A stretch of 64,000 bases of DNA from Neobacillus niacini (GCF_030817595.1 NZ_JAUSZN010000001.1:5692001-5756000), one strand, 5' to 3'; shown: positions 1-10,570, counted from the first letter of the stretch. Translations and numbers: made by a program. The notes: generated by a model not told the origin, from the letters alone.

Positions 1-572
1 AGCAATGGCTGCCTGGACGGGAGTTAAAGCCGCATGATATGAATCATGAACGTGTGGCCAGGATGTTAAGGAAGATTCATCGCTCCGAACCAATGGTAGG
101 GATGTTAAGCAGACTTGAAAAGCAGCCTTTACAGCCAGATGCAATTTTTCAATCTGTTGTCGTTGATTTGGATGAAGAAGTGTTATCTTTACCGGTTGTA
201 AAAAAAACGCTGAATTTTCTCTTAAATGAAGTAGCAAATGTCGTCAGTAATGAGAAGGTCGTTTGTCATGGTGATGTTAACCATAACAACTGGCTGCTTA
301 CTGAAGACAACCAGTTGTATTTAATTGACTGGGATGGTGCGATGATCGCAGACCCAGCGATTGATCTTGGGATGCTGCTTTATTGGTACATTCCGGAAGA
401 TAATTGGAATAGCTGGTTAGCGATGTATGGAAAACCGTTAACGGAAAACTTAAAACTTAGAATGAAATGGTATGTGGCACTTCAAACACTGTCTTCGATA
501 CAATTTTACAAAAACAAAGACCGTATTCAGGAAATGGATAAATGGATTGCTTTTTTAGATGAGCTTTTGTAA
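1..572 (+). CDS. ytmP: YtmP-like phosphotransferase, 3' part
   Basis: C-terminal part of a choline/aminoglycoside-kinase-fold protein. The frame is open from base 3 to the edge of the window, so the start lies outside. The catalytic loop is visible as HGDVNHNNW, and the metal-binding segment follows as LIDWDGAMIADPAIDLG, the usual order in APH-type kinases. The substrate is unknown; B. subtilis YtmP is only described as a putative kinase. The neighbours (ytzH and trmB) match the B. subtilis order, which supports the assignment. Confidence 0.85.
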   Translation, partial: QWLPGRELKPHDMNHERVARMLRKIHRSEPMVGMLSRLEKQPLQPDAIFQSVVVDLDEEVLSLPVVKKTLNFLLNEVANVVSNEKVVCHGDVNHNNWLLTEDNQLYLIDWDGAMIADPAIDLGMLLYWYIPEDNWNSWLAMYGKPLTENLKLRMKWYVALQTLSSIQFYKNKDRIQEMDKWIAFLDELL

Positions 573-851
573 TCAGGAATAACTGTCTATATTAGATACC
601 CATTGGGATAAGTTACCTTGATTAGAAAGAATATGCTCATCTAGGTCAGCAGTTTGAGCACCATACTGACTGTAATTATATACCTCCTGCAAAATGCTTT
701 TAACATTTTGATCAATCTGTGTGTTCACCATTAGAGATTTTACTAATCGTTCCAATTGTTCACATTCTGAAACAGACCCACAGCAATCGGTTTGATGATT
801 ATTTAATATATCTTTTAGTAATGAAACCTGGTCCTGATGATTTAATGGCAT
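573..851 (-). CDS. ytzH: YtzH-like protein
   Basis: Small soluble protein of 92 residues, recognised as YtzH-like from its sequence (starts MPLNHQDQV) and its place beside trmB. The function is unknown. I chose the ATG at 851 because a GGGTG ribosome site lies about 8-10 bases upstream; a longer frame starts at 869. It runs against ytmP and its stop abuts the ytmP stop. Two adjacent Cys and a third nearby Cys (CCGSVSEC) are the only notable residues. No signal peptide or membrane segment. Confidence 0.75.
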   Translation of the reverse strand: MPLNHQDQVSLLKDILNNHQTDCCGSVSECEQLERLVKSLMVNTQIDQNVKSILQEVYNYSQYGAQTADLDEHILSNQGNLSQWVSNIDSYS

Positions 852-881
852 GTTGGTACACCCTTTCAAGTGAAAATAAAA

Positions 882-915
882 AAGAATTCACAGTTAGGTT
901 GTGGATTCTTTTTTT
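882..915 (+). terminator. Hairpin followed by T-run before trmB
   Basis: AAAGAATTCACA and TGTGGATTCTTT pair with one G-U, followed by a T-run. It reads as a factor-independent terminator on the + strand, stopping read-through before the trmB start at 985. It could also attenuate trmB itself. Confidence 0.55.
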
Positions 916-984
916 GTTTATACATTAATGGGAACCCCCATTATTACCAATAATAAAAATATTATCTTTTATAGGAGTGGCATA

Positions 985-1626
985 ATGAGACTTAGGAATA
1001 AACCTTGGGCGAAGGAAATGATTGAGAACCATCCACAATATATTGTTGCGAATCCCGAAAATTATAAAGGAAAGTGGCATGAAGTTTTTCATAATGAACA
1101 GCCTCTTCATATAGAAGTCGGTACAGGTAAAGGCCGCTTTGTGACAGAAATGGCCAAGGCTCATCCTGATATTAATTATATAGGTATAGAACTTTACGAT
1201 TCCGTTATTGTTGCTGCTTTAGATCGATTAATTGAAGCCGATTTACCAAATTTAAGATTACTCAATGTCAATGCCAGTGAATTAAATAAATATTTTGAAA
1301 AAAATGATGTGGATAGAGTGTATCTTAATTTCTCCGACCCATGGCCAAAGACCCGCCATGAAAAAAGAAGGCTGACCTATAAGGACTTCTTGAAGCTTTA
1401 CGAAAACATAATGGTTGATAAAGGAGAAATCCATTTTAAAACCGATAATCAAGGCTTATTTGAATATTCATTGAAAAGTTTTTCCGAGTATGGGTTATTA
1501 TTAACTTTCCTTAGCCTTGACCTTCATAAAAGTGATTTTGAAGGAAATATCATGACAGAGTATGAACAAAAGTTCTCCGAAGCGGGTAATCGAATTTACC
1601 GTTGTGAAGTAAAATATCAAAACTAA
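985..1626 (+). CDS. trmB: tRNA (guanine-N7-)-methyltransferase TrmB
   Basis: Makes m7G46 in the variable loop of tRNAs from S-adenosylmethionine. 213 residues, the usual length for Firmicute TrmB. The SAM-binding motif [10 protein letters not shown] and the family signature [16 protein letters not shown] are both intact. A longer frame opens at 901, but the ATG at 985 has a TAGGAG site 7-8 bases upstream and gives the expected N-terminus MRLRNKPWA. It is followed at once by a strong terminator, so it is probably a single-gene transcript. Confidence 0.95.
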   Translation: MRLRNKPWAKEMIENHPQYIVANPENYKGKWHEVFHNEQPLHIEVGTGKGRFVTEMAKAHPDINYIGIELYDSVIVAALDRLIEADLPNLRLLNVNASELNKYFEKNDVDRVYLNFSDPWPKTRHEKRRLTYKDFLKLYENIMVDKGEIHFKTDNQGLFEYSLKSFSEYGLLLTFLSLDLHKSDFEGNIMTEYEQKFSEAGNRIYRCEVKYQN

Positions 1627-1631
1627 TCATC

Positions 1632-1662
1632 GGACAGTCTATTCAAAAGACTGTCCTTTTTG
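1632..1662 (+). terminator. trmB terminator
   Basis: Perfect 9-bp stem GGACAGTCT / AGACTGTCC with a 7-base loop and a T-run, 5 bases after the trmB stop. Confidence 0.9.
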
Positions 1663-1704
1663 AATATGGTAAAATATGAATAATCAATCAAAGGGGGGCA
1701 GGGC

Positions 1705-2544
1705 ATGGAGACTTTACTAATTGGCAGAGTTAAGCTTACGTGGTTATCAGGTGGTGTTACAAACCTAGATGGCGGCGCTATGTTTGGTGTTGTTCCTAAG
1801 GCTTTATGGTCGAAGAGGTATCCGCCAAATGACAAAAATCTGATTGAACTTCCTACAGATCCAATCTTAATCCAAATGGATGGCAAGAATATTTTAGTAG
1901 AAGCAGGACTTGGAAAGGGAAAATTATCGGAAAAACAACTTCGGAATTTTGGTGTTACAGCTGAATCGGACGTAGAGAGTTCATTACAACAGTTAGGGTT
2001 AACTCCAGAGGATATTGATTATGTATTAATGACTCATTTGCACAATGATCACGTTGGCGGACTGACAAAGTTGGAAGATGGGGTTTATAAATCAGTCTTT
2101 CCTAATGCTAAGATCATTACCACAACTATTGAATGGGATGAAATGAGAAACCCAAATATACGATCAAAAAGTACATACTGGAAAGAAAATTGGGAACCCA
2201 TCCAAGCGCAAGTGATTCCATTTGATGAAAAATGGAGTTTAGGGGCTATTAGCATGTATCATACTTGCGGTCACAGTAATGGACATTCGATCCTTGTTAT
2301 TGAGGATGAAGGCGAGATGGCTATCCACATGGCAGACTTAATGCCAACGCATGCTCATAAGAACCCATTATGGGTCATGGCCTATGACGATTATCCAATG
2401 GACTCTATCGCTGCGAAAGAGAAATGGAGTACCTATGCTGCCGATAAAGATGTATGGTTTACTTTTTACCATGATGCCTTTTATCGCGCTGTAAAATGGG
2501 GAACTGACGGTGATATTCTAAACAGTATAAAGAGGGTTAAATAA
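1705..2544 (+). CDS. ytnP: YtnP, metallo-beta-lactamase-fold lactonase-like hydrolase
   Basis: 279-residue MBL-fold protein. The zinc motif HLHNDH is at residues 111-116, with further ligands expected in CGHSNGH and at [11 protein letters not shown]. subtilis YtnP is described as a lactonase-homologous quorum-quenching enzyme; the substrate here is an inference. The ATG at 1705 follows a strong AAGGGGGG site. A terminator hairpin follows at 2561. Confidence 0.85.
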   Translation: METLLIGRVKLTWLSGGVTNLDGGAMFGVVPKALWSKRYPPNDKNLIELPTDPILIQMDGKNILVEAGLGKGKLSEKQLRNFGVTAESDVESSLQQLGLTPEDIDYVLMTHLHNDHVGGLTKLEDGVYKSVFPNAKIITTTIEWDEMRNPNIRSKSTYWKENWEPIQAQVIPFDEKWSLGAISMYHTCGHSNGHSILVIEDEGEMAIHMADLMPTHAHKNPLWVMAYDDYPMDSIAAKEKWSTYAADKDVWFTFYHDAFYRAVKWGTDGDILNSIKRVK

Positions 2545-2560
2545 GGTGACGATATAAAAA

Positions 2561-2593
2561 GCCGTACCTCTTGGGATACGGCTTCTGTCTTTT
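2561..2593 (+). terminator. ytnP terminator
   Basis: GCCGTACC / GGGATACGGC stem followed by TTCTGTCTTTTT. It may also serve ytzB, which converges from the other strand. Confidence 0.75.
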
Positions 2594-2919
2594 TAAAGGG
2601 CAGGCTCTGTTGTGGACTTTACATCTAGAAGGGTTCCTGTCGACGCGTCGGCAATGAATTCGAACTGTTCATTAACTCCATTTTGACTTTTAGAAATTCC
2701 ACCCTTATAAACTTGATAGGTAATTTGGTGCTTCTCAAAAGGCTCTGTTACCATATGTATCCAAGAGCCGCTAATCGGTCCATTTTGGTTAAATTGTTTT
2801 TTTACGTTTTCCAAAACTTTTTCAGGGGAAACATATGTTTTTTGTGAAATGATTTCCTTTACTGCATAGCCGCTGATTACACCAACTGCTGCACCAAGGA
2901 AAAATGATTTCCAGTTCAT
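2593..2919 (-). CDS. ytzB: YtzB-like PepSY-domain protein
   Basis: 108 residues. The N-terminus (FFLGAAVGVISGYAV) is a short hydrophobic anchor, and the rest resembles a PepSY domain with EFIADASTGTLLDV near the end. Likely membrane-tethered on the outer face. PepSY domains are often linked to peptidase inhibition, but nothing here shows that. I chose the ATG at 2919 because GGAGGTG lies 5 bases upstream; the frame extends to 2940. It is transcribed away from ytoP. Confidence 0.75.
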   Translation of the reverse strand: MNWKSFFLGAAVGVISGYAVKEIISQKTYVSPEKVLENVKKQFNQNGPISGSWIHMVTEPFEKHQITYQVYKGGISKSQNGVNEQFEFIADASTGTLLDVKSTTEPAL

Positions 2920-3066
2920 AAGGCACCTCCAAAATTTCAATTTGCTTTATTTCCAGTATATCTCATTTATTAGCAAGAACATAATAAATCCTTGGTAAGA
3001 GGACATAAATTTCAGTAATATAAAAATATACATATTTAATTACATACTATTAAGGGGGAAAATACG

Positions 3067-4140
3067 TTGAATGAGCAAACATTAAATTTATTCAAAACTT
3101 TAACAGAACTCCCAGGAGCACCTGGAAATGAGCATTTAGTTAGAAACTTCATGAAAGAGCAATTATCTCAATATGCAGATGAAATAATCCAGGACAAATT
3201 AGGCAGTATTTTCGGAGTCAAAAAAGGTAGTCAAAATGGACCAAGAATTATGGTTGCCGGTCATATGGACGAAGTTGGTTTTATGGTAACGGCGATTACG
3301 GATAATGGCATGCTTAGGTTTCAACCGCTAGGAGGCTGGTGGAGTCAGGTCCTATTGGCTCAGCGTGTTCAGGTCATGACCAATAATGGACCAGTTATTG
3401 GTGTCGTAGGATCAATTCCTCCTCATCTATTGGATGAGGCTAAACGAAACAAACCAATGGAAATGAAAAATATGCTAATCGATATTGGTGCAGACGATCG
3501 TGAGGACGCAGAACGAATTGGAATTAGACCGGGCCAGGCAATCCTGCCGATTTGTCCATTTACACCAATGGCGAACGAAAAGAAAATACTTGCAAAGGCT
3601 TGGGATAACCGCTATGGATGTGGGCTTGCGATCGAATTGCTTCAAGAGCTAAAAGATGAAACCTTGCCTAATACTCTCTATTCAGGTGCAACAGTCCAAG
3701 AGGAAGTAGGCCTGCGCGGCGCACAAACAGCTGCTAATATGATTAATCCAGATATCTTTTTTGCGTTAGACGCGAGTCCAGCGAACGATATGTCAGGAAG
3801 TAAATCAGAATTCGGTCAATTAGGAAAGGGAGCGCTCCTCCGGATTCTAGATAAATCAATGGTGACACACCGCGGAATGAGAGAGTTTATTCTTGATACC
3901 GCAGAAACAAATAAAATTCCTTATCAATATTTTGTTTCACAGGGCGGTACGGATGCAGGACGTGTTCACCAATCCAATGAAGGTGTCCCAAGCGGCGTAA
4001 TCGGTATTTGTTCTCGCTACATTCATACACATGCTTCTATCATCCATATCGATGATTACGCAGCTGCCAAAGAACTAATCGTAAAGCTAGTTAAAGCTTG
4101 TGACCAAACAACAGTAGACACCATCAAAGCTAACAGCTAA
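3067..4140 (+). CDS. ytoP: M42-family aminopeptidase YtoP
   Basis: Cobalt/zinc-dependent glutamyl-aminopeptidase-type enzyme (M42, tetrahedral TET-like family), 357 residues. Metal and catalytic segments are in the expected order: [35 protein letters not shown] and the late His in [10 protein letters not shown]. It starts at a TTG (3067) 8 bases after AAGGGGGA. It probably degrades cytoplasmic peptides. Single-gene unit ended by the hairpin at 4142. Confidence 0.9.
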   Translation: MNEQTLNLFKTLTELPGAPGNEHLVRNFMKEQLSQYADEIIQDKLGSIFGVKKGSQNGPRIMVAGHMDEVGFMVTAITDNGMLRFQPLGGWWSQVLLAQRVQVMTNNGPVIGVVGSIPPHLLDEAKRNKPMEMKNMLIDIGADDREDAERIGIRPGQAILPICPFTPMANEKKILAKAWDNRYGCGLAIELLQELKDETLPNTLYSGATVQEEVGLRGAQTAANMINPDIFFALDASPANDMSGSKSEFGQLGKGALLRILDKSMVTHRGMREFILDTAETNKIPYQYFVSQGGTDAGRVHQSNEGVPSGVIGICSRYIHTHASIIHIDDYAAAKELIVKLVKACDQTTVDTIKANS

Positions 4141-4141
4141 T

Positions 4142-4168
4142 CAGGAGGCATTTTTTGCCTTCTTTTTC
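4142..4168 (+). terminator. ytoP terminator
   Basis: GGAGGCA / TGCCTTC stem with an all-T loop and a TTTTTC tail, directly after the ytoP stop. Confidence 0.8.
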
Positions 4169-4189
4169 TATGAAGAAGGAGTGTACGTA

Positions 4190-4723
4190 ATGAAAATAGT
4201 AATAGGGTCAAATAACCCTGCAAAAGTAGCCGCTGTAAAAAGTGCTTTTCATTATCAACAAACGGAATTTCTTTCATTAGATATCCACTCGGGTGTCAGT
4301 GAACAGCCATACACAGACGAAGAGACAATAAAGGGTGCCATCAATCGTGCTGTTGGTGCTTTGGAACAGGGAAATGGAGATATTGGAATCGGACTGGAAG
4401 GCGGTGTCCAAGAGACTTCTTATGGTCTGCTGCTGTGTAATTGGGGAGCCCTAGCCTCGAAAGATATGGAACCAATTATTGCTGGAGGTGCCCGGTTTTT
4501 ACTTCCTACGGAGATTGCAGAACGATTAAGAGCCGGAGAAGAACTTGGACCAATCATGGATGACTTTGCAAAAAAAGAAAATGTTCGAAAAAATGAAGGT
4601 GCAGTTGGTATTTTTACAAATGGATTAATCAACCGTTCAGAGATGTTTTCACATATAATGAACCTCCTAGTTGGTCAATATCACTATAAAAAGCCGCTAG
4701 GAAGTAAAATGAGCTGCTACTAA
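4190..4723 (+). CDS. DUF84 family protein (YjjX/ITPase-like)
   Basis: 177-residue protein opening with MKIVIGSNNPAKVAAVKSAF, the signature of the DUF84/YjjX group. YjjX hydrolyses inosine and xanthosine triphosphates (house-cleaning of damaged nucleotides). Whether this member does so is inferred. I chose the ATG at 4190 because the GAAGAAGGAG site lies 8 bases upstream; a GTG at 4181 falls at the end of that site. No membrane segment. Confidence 0.75.
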   Translation: MKIVIGSNNPAKVAAVKSAFHYQQTEFLSLDIHSGVSEQPYTDEETIKGAINRAVGALEQGNGDIGIGLEGGVQETSYGLLLCNWGALASKDMEPIIAGGARFLLPTEIAERLRAGEELGPIMDDFAKKENVRKNEGAVGIFTNGLINRSEMFSHIMNLLVGQYHYKKPLGSKMSCY

Positions 4724-4831
4724 GGAATTCTTTCTTTTTCGACAACAAATATCGACAAAAGACTTGTCTTCTGAATATTATGGAAGGTATGATATAGATA
4801 GGACAATAGTCGTATTAGGAGGCGAAGAAAG

Positions 4832-5347
4832 ATGAAATTCTTTAATGCCATTTTGATCATAATCTTATCTATGCTCATACTAAGTGCCTGTGGCAAATCA
4901 AATTTTAAAGCCGAAAGTAAAGAAACCATTAGTGCAGTAAAAGAGGCGCTTAATGAAAAGGCGAAAAAAACAAACAAAAAAAGTGGAGATATTCACTTTT
5001 ATTTACCCTTTGGATATGAAATTGAAGATGAATCTCCTAATAATATAATTTTAAAAAATGGGTCTAAACAATATATTCTTTTTAATAATCCGCAAGAAAA
5101 TAAAATGAGCAATGTAGTTTATAAATCAACTGTTGCACAAAATAAAGACCTAGATATAAATGAACAGTTTAAGAAAAGTGACCAGTTTGGCTACCTAATC
5201 ATTAAAAAACTAGACGACGATATGAATGAAATGACGATTGGGATTGGCGGTACAAAGATTACAACATTGATAAAAACCAGCAGTATGAAAAATGAAGCTG
5301 CAGTAATGACACAAATGGTAAAATCAGTTGTAAATAACAAAAAATAA
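4832..5347 (+). CDS. Putative lipoprotein, function unknown
   Basis: 171 residues with a clear lipoprotein signal: a positively charged start, a hydrophobic core (AILIIILSMLILS) and the lipobox LSAC with Cys at residue 20. The mature part is Lys/Glu-rich and resembles small secreted proteins found next to ytpP in related genomes. I do not recognise a domain. It ends 16 bases before ytpP with an RBS in the gap, so the two are likely cotranscribed. Confidence 0.7.
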   Translation: MKFFNAILIIILSMLILSACGKSNFKAESKETISAVKEALNEKAKKTNKKSGDIHFYLPFGYEIEDESPNNIILKNGSKQYILFNNPQENKMSNVVYKSTVAQNKDLDINEQFKKSDQFGYLIIKKLDDDMNEMTIGIGGTKITTLIKTSSMKNEAAVMTQMVKSVVNNKK

Positions 5348-5363
5348 AGAAGGAGCGTTACTT

Positions 5364-5678
5364 GTGAAAAATTTAGAGTCTATTGAGCAATTTGAACAAC
5401 TCCGTGATGGAGGAAAAACAATATTTATGTTCTCAGCTAACTGGTGTCCAGATTGTCGGGTTATCGAACCTATACTTCCAGAAATTGAAGAAAAGTATAG
5501 TGAATTTACTTTTATTCATGTTGATCGCGATGAATACATCGACTTATGCCAACAGTTGGACGTTTACGGTATTCCAAGTTTTCTTGCATTTGAAAAGGGG
5601 AAAGAGCTTGGCCGTTTCGTAAGTAAGGATCGCAAAACACAAGAGGAAATAGAAGCTTTTATTAACGGTCTAAAATAA
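5364..5678 (+). CDS. ytpP: YtpP, thioredoxin-family protein
   Basis: 104-residue thioredoxin fold with active site WCPDC (Cys28 and Cys31) and the cis-Pro loop in VYGIPSF. Likely a cytoplasmic disulfide reductase. Published work on Firmicute YtpP suggests a link to low-molecular-weight thiols, but the sequence does not show its partner. GTG start at 5364 after AAGGAGCG. Followed by a terminator. Confidence 0.85.
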   Translation: MKNLESIEQFEQLRDGGKTIFMFSANWCPDCRVIEPILPEIEEKYSEFTFIHVDRDEYIDLCQQLDVYGIPSFLAFEKGKELGRFVSKDRKTQEEIEAFINGLK

Positions 5679-5689
5679 TACAGCCTTAC

Positions 5690-5721
5690 TCCTCCATCTT
5701 TTTTGAGATGGGGGATTTTTT
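5690..5721 (+). terminator. ytpP terminator
   Basis: CCTCCATCT / AGATGGGGG stem with a T-rich loop and a T6 tail. Confidence 0.8.
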
Positions 5722-5756
5722 CATGTACAATTGGTGGGTAGGCTGGAGGGATAAAG

Positions 5757-6575
5757 ATGAAGATGGATAGTATTAAAATGAAAAGAGAATTAGAAAAACG
5801 CTTAACTGCGGACGATCGGTTAATTACGTATGATCGTGAAAAGGATCAATTACGTATCGAAAATAAAACCCTTGGAAAAGGAATCACTATCACGCTGGGG
5901 GGGATTGTTGCAAAGTGGCATTCTGAGAAGGAAAAGGCTATTGATGAAGTGGTTTATTATGTGGAAGAGGGACTAAGGGCCATGACGGACACAGTCCAGT
6001 TAACAGACCATGAGAAAAAGATTTTCCCGGTTATTCGCTCAACATCATTTCCTATCGAATCAGAAGAAGGTGTTGCTTTTTTAACGGAGGATCATACGGC
6101 TGAAACAAAAATCTATTATGCCTACGACATGGGGACTTCATACAGATTAATTGATTCGCGAATTATGGAAAAAGAGGGATGGCAGTCTAGCCGCATTAAA
6201 GAAATTGCTTTATTTAATGTAAGGTCCCTAAAGACATCATTGAAAGAAGATCATGTTGCAGGCAATACCTTTTATTTTCTTAATTCAAACGATGGATATG
6301 ACGCAAGCCGGATATTGAATAAAGGCTTCTTACATGATATGCAGAAAAAAATCACAGGGACAATGGTCCTTGCTGTACCACATCAGGATGTTTTAATCAT
6401 TGCCGATATTCAAAATAATACGGGGTATGATGTTTTAGCACAAATGGCCATGAGCTTCTTTGCTAACGGGCGTGTACCGATAACGGCGTTGTCATTTTTG
6501 TACGAGGATGGAGAATTAGAACCAATTTTTATCTTAGGTAAGACACGAAATGAAGACCGAAAAGGATCACGGTAA
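5757..6575 (+). CDS. ytpQ: YtpQ, DUF1444 family
   Basis: 272-residue soluble protein of the DUF1444 family, function unknown. Recognised from [28 protein letters not shown] and its place between ytpP and sftA. The start is the ATG at 5757, 6 bases after GGAGGG. In B. subtilis, as I recall, ytpR (a tRNA-binding-domain protein) lies between ytpQ and sftA. Here there are only 93 bases between the two genes and ytpR is missing. Confidence 0.85.
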   Translation: MKMDSIKMKRELEKRLTADDRLITYDREKDQLRIENKTLGKGITITLGGIVAKWHSEKEKAIDEVVYYVEEGLRAMTDTVQLTDHEKKIFPVIRSTSFPIESEEGVAFLTEDHTAETKIYYAYDMGTSYRLIDSRIMEKEGWQSSRIKEIALFNVRSLKTSLKEDHVAGNTFYFLNSNDGYDASRILNKGFLHDMQKKITGTMVLAVPHQDVLIIADIQNNTGYDVLAQMAMSFFANGRVPITALSFLYEDGELEPIFILGKTRNEDRKGSR

Positions 6576-6587
6576 GTGGTCTTTTTT
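6561..6587 (+). terminator. Weak terminator at the end of ytpQ
   Basis: GATCAC / GTGGTC (one G-U) with a 5-base loop and T6. The 5' arm lies inside the last ytpQ codons. Confidence 0.55.
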
Positions 6588-6668
6588 GCTTATTATTAGA
6601 TTTTTTGTCGAAAAATTAATAATACCTGTTAAAATAGAGTGATAGAAATAGTGGAAAGAGTGATAGTT

Positions 6669-9041
6669 TTGAGCTGGATCCAAAACTTTTTTCAAAAGTT
6701 TATAAAGGACAATCAGGATGAATATGCTGAACATGACATACATACTAAGCAGCTGGAAAGGTCACTGCCTCAAAAAATAATCGAGGGCAGGTATCATCTT
6801 GATACAAAAATTTCCTATCAGTATCCTAAAGGAAAAGGACATATGTATGTGCAGCCGGAGGATACGACTGTAAAATCAGAAAAAACGAATCGTCAAAAGA
6901 GAGTAGAGCTGCGTTCTGAAGTGCACAGTCCTGAATTAAGAAAAAGTTCTGAAATTAGAAGCACAGATACAAAGTCTAGGGAGGTAATTAACAAAAATAC
7001 ACCTCCAATTAAGAAAAAACCGTTCCAGCTGACAGAAGTTCCTTCACCTGTTTACGGCTTTACCAGACCTGCTAAACCTTCAGAAAACATTGTCGAGCAT
7101 GAGTTAAGTCATTTTCTAGATGATGGTTCTGATAAACTACTGGTTTCAATTTTAGAGACAGAGAAAGAGCCTATGCCTGAAGTGGAAATAGCTGCCTCTG
7201 AGACGGCTGTTGCGCTAGCTGAAATTCAGGTTATGGAAGAGCTTCCTGGAAATCAGCCAAAGGTTGAAGAGCAAGCAGCCACGAGCAGCCTGGATCTAAC
7301 ACAGGATTCTAGAGAGGTACACACCCGAAAACGGTCCCCTCTTCCTTTCAATGTGATGATGTTAAAACAGGATAAGTTAAAATGGGAAGAAAGAAAAAAC
7401 AGAAGAACTTTGCCTGAGCAAGAAGAAAAGGGTAAGGAAGAGGAAGTGAAGATAAAGACTGACAATCTCGAATCAAAAGAAGAAATTCAAGTAGAACCCG
7501 CAAAAGTTGAAGTTATCGCTACTAAACCGGTATCGATTCAACCTGTGGTCAAAGTTGAAACGGTACATGCAAACAATATCGAAAAAGCGGAATCCATCGT
7601 AGAATCAGATTCAAGTTCATATGAGTTTCCTGAGATGAACTTGTTAAACCCGCCTGTTATTGTAGAAGACGATACGGAATGGCTGTTGTATCAAGAAGAG
7701 CTATTAAATCAAACCTTGCAGAATTTTAATGTTGGTGCGAGTGTAGTAAATGTAACACAAGGACCAGCTGTGACTCGTTTCGAAGTCCAACCTGAGCCAG
7801 GTGTGAAGGTTAATAAAATTACAAATTTAAGTGATGATATTAAACTTAGTCTTGCGGCTAGAGATATACGCATTGAAGCACCGATTCCAGGTAAACATAC
7901 GATAGGTATTGAGGTGCCAAACCAAAAATCACGTCCTGTGTTAATCAATGAAATTATTCAAAGTCTCGTATTTCGTGAATCAGCTTCTCCATTAACAGCG
8001 GTACTTGGTCTGGATATTTCCGGAAAACCAATTGTTACAGATTTAAAGAAAATGCCTCACGGGTTAATAGCTGGTGCGACAGGTTCTGGTAAGAGTGTGT
8101 GTATTAATACGATCCTAGTAAGTTTATTATTTAAAGCAAGTCCGGAAGATTTAAAGCTATTATTGATTGACCCTAAAATGGTAGAGCTTGCTCCATATAA
8201 TCGAATACCACATTTAGTTAGTCCAGTCATAACGGATGTAAAGGCGGCCACTGCTTCCTTGAAATGGGCAGTAGAGGAAATGGAGAGACGCTATGAGTTA
8301 TTTGCACATTCAGGAGTTCGCGACATAAACCGATTCAATGAGCTTGCCATCAAGCATAAACAATACTCTGATAAACTGCCGTTTATTGTGATTATTATTG
8401 ATGAGTTAGCAGATTTAATGATGATGTCGCCCGCTGATGTGGAAGAGGCGATTTGCAGGATTGCTCAAAAAGCAAGAGCATGTGGAATTCATTTAATTGT
8501 TGCTACGCAAAGACCGTCTGTGGATGTTATTACTGGATTAATAAAAGCCAACATTCCAACACGGATTGCCTTTTCCGTATCTTCGCAGGTAGATTCACGT
8601 ACCATTATTGATATAAGTGGTGCCGAAAAATTACTCGGTCGCGGAGATATGCTATTCTTAGAGAATGGTTCGTCAAAGCCTGTACGTCTGCAAGGGACCT
8701 TTGTTTCAGATGAAGAAATTGATCTTGTGGTCGGGCACGTAAGAGAACAGCGTGAGCCTGATTACTTGTTTGAACAAGAGGAACTTTTAAAGAAGGCACA
8801 GGTAACAGAAGAAGAAGATGAACTCTTTTACGAAGCTTGTGAATTTATTATCGAACAAGGATTGGCTTCCACATCCAGCCTGCAAAGAAGATTTAAAATC
8901 GGCTATAACCGTGCAGCACGATTAATGGATATGCTCGAATCGAATGGTTTTATTACCAGCGCTAACGGCAGTAAGCCACGCGAAGTCTTGATTACGTTGG
9001 CAGACTTGGAGTCCTTGCAAGACACTGGTACAATGAACTAG
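6669..9041 (+). CDS. sftA: SftA, FtsK/SpoIIIE-family DNA translocase
   Basis: Soluble septum-associated DNA pump that clears and resolves chromosomes before septum closure. 790 residues. The first ~340 residues are charged and low in complexity (linker). The motor follows: Walker A GATGSGKS near 467-474 and Walker B IIIDEL near 575. The C-terminal winged-helix gamma domain (QRRFKIGYNRAARLMDML, ~735-755) reads KOPS-type sites. There are no membrane helices, which separates it from SpoIIIE. I chose the TTG at 6669 because it gives the expected N-terminus MSWIQNFF and has a GGAAAG site; the frame is open to 6639. Confidence 0.9.
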   Translation: MSWIQNFFQKFIKDNQDEYAEHDIHTKQLERSLPQKIIEGRYHLDTKISYQYPKGKGHMYVQPEDTTVKSEKTNRQKRVELRSEVHSPELRKSSEIRSTDTKSREVINKNTPPIKKKPFQLTEVPSPVYGFTRPAKPSENIVEHELSHFLDDGSDKLLVSILETEKEPMPEVEIAASETAVALAEIQVMEELPGNQPKVEEQAATSSLDLTQDSREVHTRKRSPLPFNVMMLKQDKLKWEERKNRRTLPEQEEKGKEEEVKIKTDNLESKEEIQVEPAKVEVIATKPVSIQPVVKVETVHANNIEKAESIVESDSSSYEFPEMNLLNPPVIVEDDTEWLLYQEELLNQTLQNFNVGASVVNVTQGPAVTRFEVQPEPGVKVNKITNLSDDIKLSLAARDIRIEAPIPGKHTIGIEVPNQKSRPVLINEIIQSLVFRESASPLTAVLGLDISGKPIVTDLKKMPHGLIAGATGSGKSVCINTILVSLLFKASPEDLKLLLIDPKMVELAPYNRIPHLVSPVITDVKAATASLKWAVEEMERRYELFAHSGVRDINRFNELAIKHKQYSDKLPFIVIIIDELADLMMMSPADVEEAICRIAQKARACGIHLIVATQRPSVDVITGLIKANIPTRIAFSVSSQVDSRTIIDISGAEKLLGRGDMLFLENGSSKPVRLQGTFVSDEEIDLVVGHVREQREPDYLFEQEELLKKAQVTEEEDELFYEACEFIIEQGLASTSSLQRRFKIGYNRAARLMDMLESNGFITSANGSKPREVLITLADLESLQDTGTMN

Positions 9042-9263
9042 TCTTTAGTATTCTTTGTTAAGAAAAAACAAAAAATATACTATTAATGAAGTATCAAATA
9101 GTTTTTATTGATGAACAATGATATAATACTTAAATGTGAATTACTCAATTATTTTCGTATATTAGCAAGTTAAAGCGTCAAGGCGTTTCGTTTCAACAAT
9201 TAGCATTTTAAGATAGATGTCATATACTGTTTTACAGATAGACGTTGGTTGGAGGTTCTTTAT

Positions 9264-10565
9264 ATGACTATTTACCATTTTGTAGGTATTAAGGGGTCAG
9301 GAATGAGTGCATTAGCACAAGTTCTCCATGATATGAATTTCGATGTACAAGGCTCCGATGTCGAAAAGCGCTTTTTTACTCAACTGGCCCTTGAAAAATC
9401 AGGAATAAAGATTCTCCCCTTTCAAAAGGAAAACATCAAACCGGGGATGACTATTATTGCTGGAAATGCATTTCCTGATACTCATGAGGAAATTCAAGAG
9501 GCTATGAAGCTCGGGCTGCCGATTATTCGTTACCACCGCTTTTTAGGTGATTTTATGCAGAATTTCACCAGTATTGCCATAACTGGTGCACACGGTAAAA
9601 CGTCGACAACGGGTCTGTTGGCGCATGTTATCAAGGGTGCAAAGCCGACTTCGTTCTTAATTGGTGATGGTACAGGTAAAGGTGAAGAAGGCTCGAAATA
9701 TTTTGTTTTTGAAGCGTGCGAATACAGAAGACACTTTTTGTCCTATTTTCCTGATTATGCGATTATGACAAATATAGATTTTGATCATCCAGATTATTTT
9801 GCCAATATTGATGATGTTTTTTCAGCATTCCAAGAAATGGCCGTTCAAGTTAAGAAGGGGATATTCGCATACGGGGATGATGAACAACTTCAAAAAATTC
9901 AAGCCAAGGTCCCTGTATTGTTTTATGGATTTGGTGAGGAAAATGACTATCAAGCCAAAAACCTTGTGAAAAGTACTAGTGGAACAACATTTGATGTATT
10001 TATTCGCAATACATTTTATGATACGTTTACTATTCCTACCTACGGTGAGCATAGCGTATTAAATGCACTTGCCGTTATTGGGGTGTGCCACTATGAAGAA
10101 ATTGATGTGTCAATTGTAAAAGAACAATTGGAATCCTTCGAGGGTGTGAAAAGAAGATTTTCGGAAAAAAGAATTGGATCACAAATTTTGATTGACGATT
10201 ATGCCCATCACCCAACGGAAATTAAAGCTACCATCGATGCTGCTAATCAAAAATACCCAGATCGTGAAATTGTAGCCGTGTTTCAGCCTCATACGTTCTC
10301 AAGAACTCAGGCTTTTCTAGAGGATTTTGCGAAAAGCTTGAGACTTGCCGATAAAACGTATTTGTGTGAAATTTTTGGCTCTGCCAGAGAGAATCATGGG
10401 AAGTTGACGATAAATGATCTTCAAACAAAAATTGAAGGAGCAGAAATTTTATCGGAAGAAAATACCTCCCTGCTTGAGAAACATAAAAATAGCGTCATAA
10501 TCTTTATGGGTGCAGGAGATATCCAAAAATTCCAAGAATCCTATGAAAAGCAGTTGACTCTATAA
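9264..10565 (+). CDS. murC: UDP-N-acetylmuramate--L-alanine ligase MurC
   Basis: Adds L-Ala to UDP-MurNAc in cytoplasmic peptidoglycan precursor synthesis. 433 residues. The N-terminal Rossmann domain starts [13 protein letters not shown]. The ATP site GAHGKTST is at about residue 109, and the C-terminal Mur ligase domain carries [10 protein letters not shown]. The ATG at 9264 has GGAGG 8 bases upstream; the frame opens at 9249. It follows sftA after a 222-base gap with no terminator that I can see. Confidence 0.95.
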   Translation: MTIYHFVGIKGSGMSALAQVLHDMNFDVQGSDVEKRFFTQLALEKSGIKILPFQKENIKPGMTIIAGNAFPDTHEEIQEAMKLGLPIIRYHRFLGDFMQNFTSIAITGAHGKTSTTGLLAHVIKGAKPTSFLIGDGTGKGEEGSKYFVFEACEYRRHFLSYFPDYAIMTNIDFDHPDYFANIDDVFSAFQEMAVQVKKGIFAYGDDEQLQKIQAKVPVLFYGFGEENDYQAKNLVKSTSGTTFDVFIRNTFYDTFTIPTYGEHSVLNALAVIGVCHYEEIDVSIVKEQLESFEGVKRRFSEKRIGSQILIDDYAHHPTEIKATIDAANQKYPDREIVAVFQPHTFSRTQAFLEDFAKSLRLADKTYLCEIFGSARENHGKLTINDLQTKIEGAEILSEENTSLLEKHKNSVIIFMGAGDIQKFQESYEKQLTL

Positions 10566-10570
10566 AAAAA

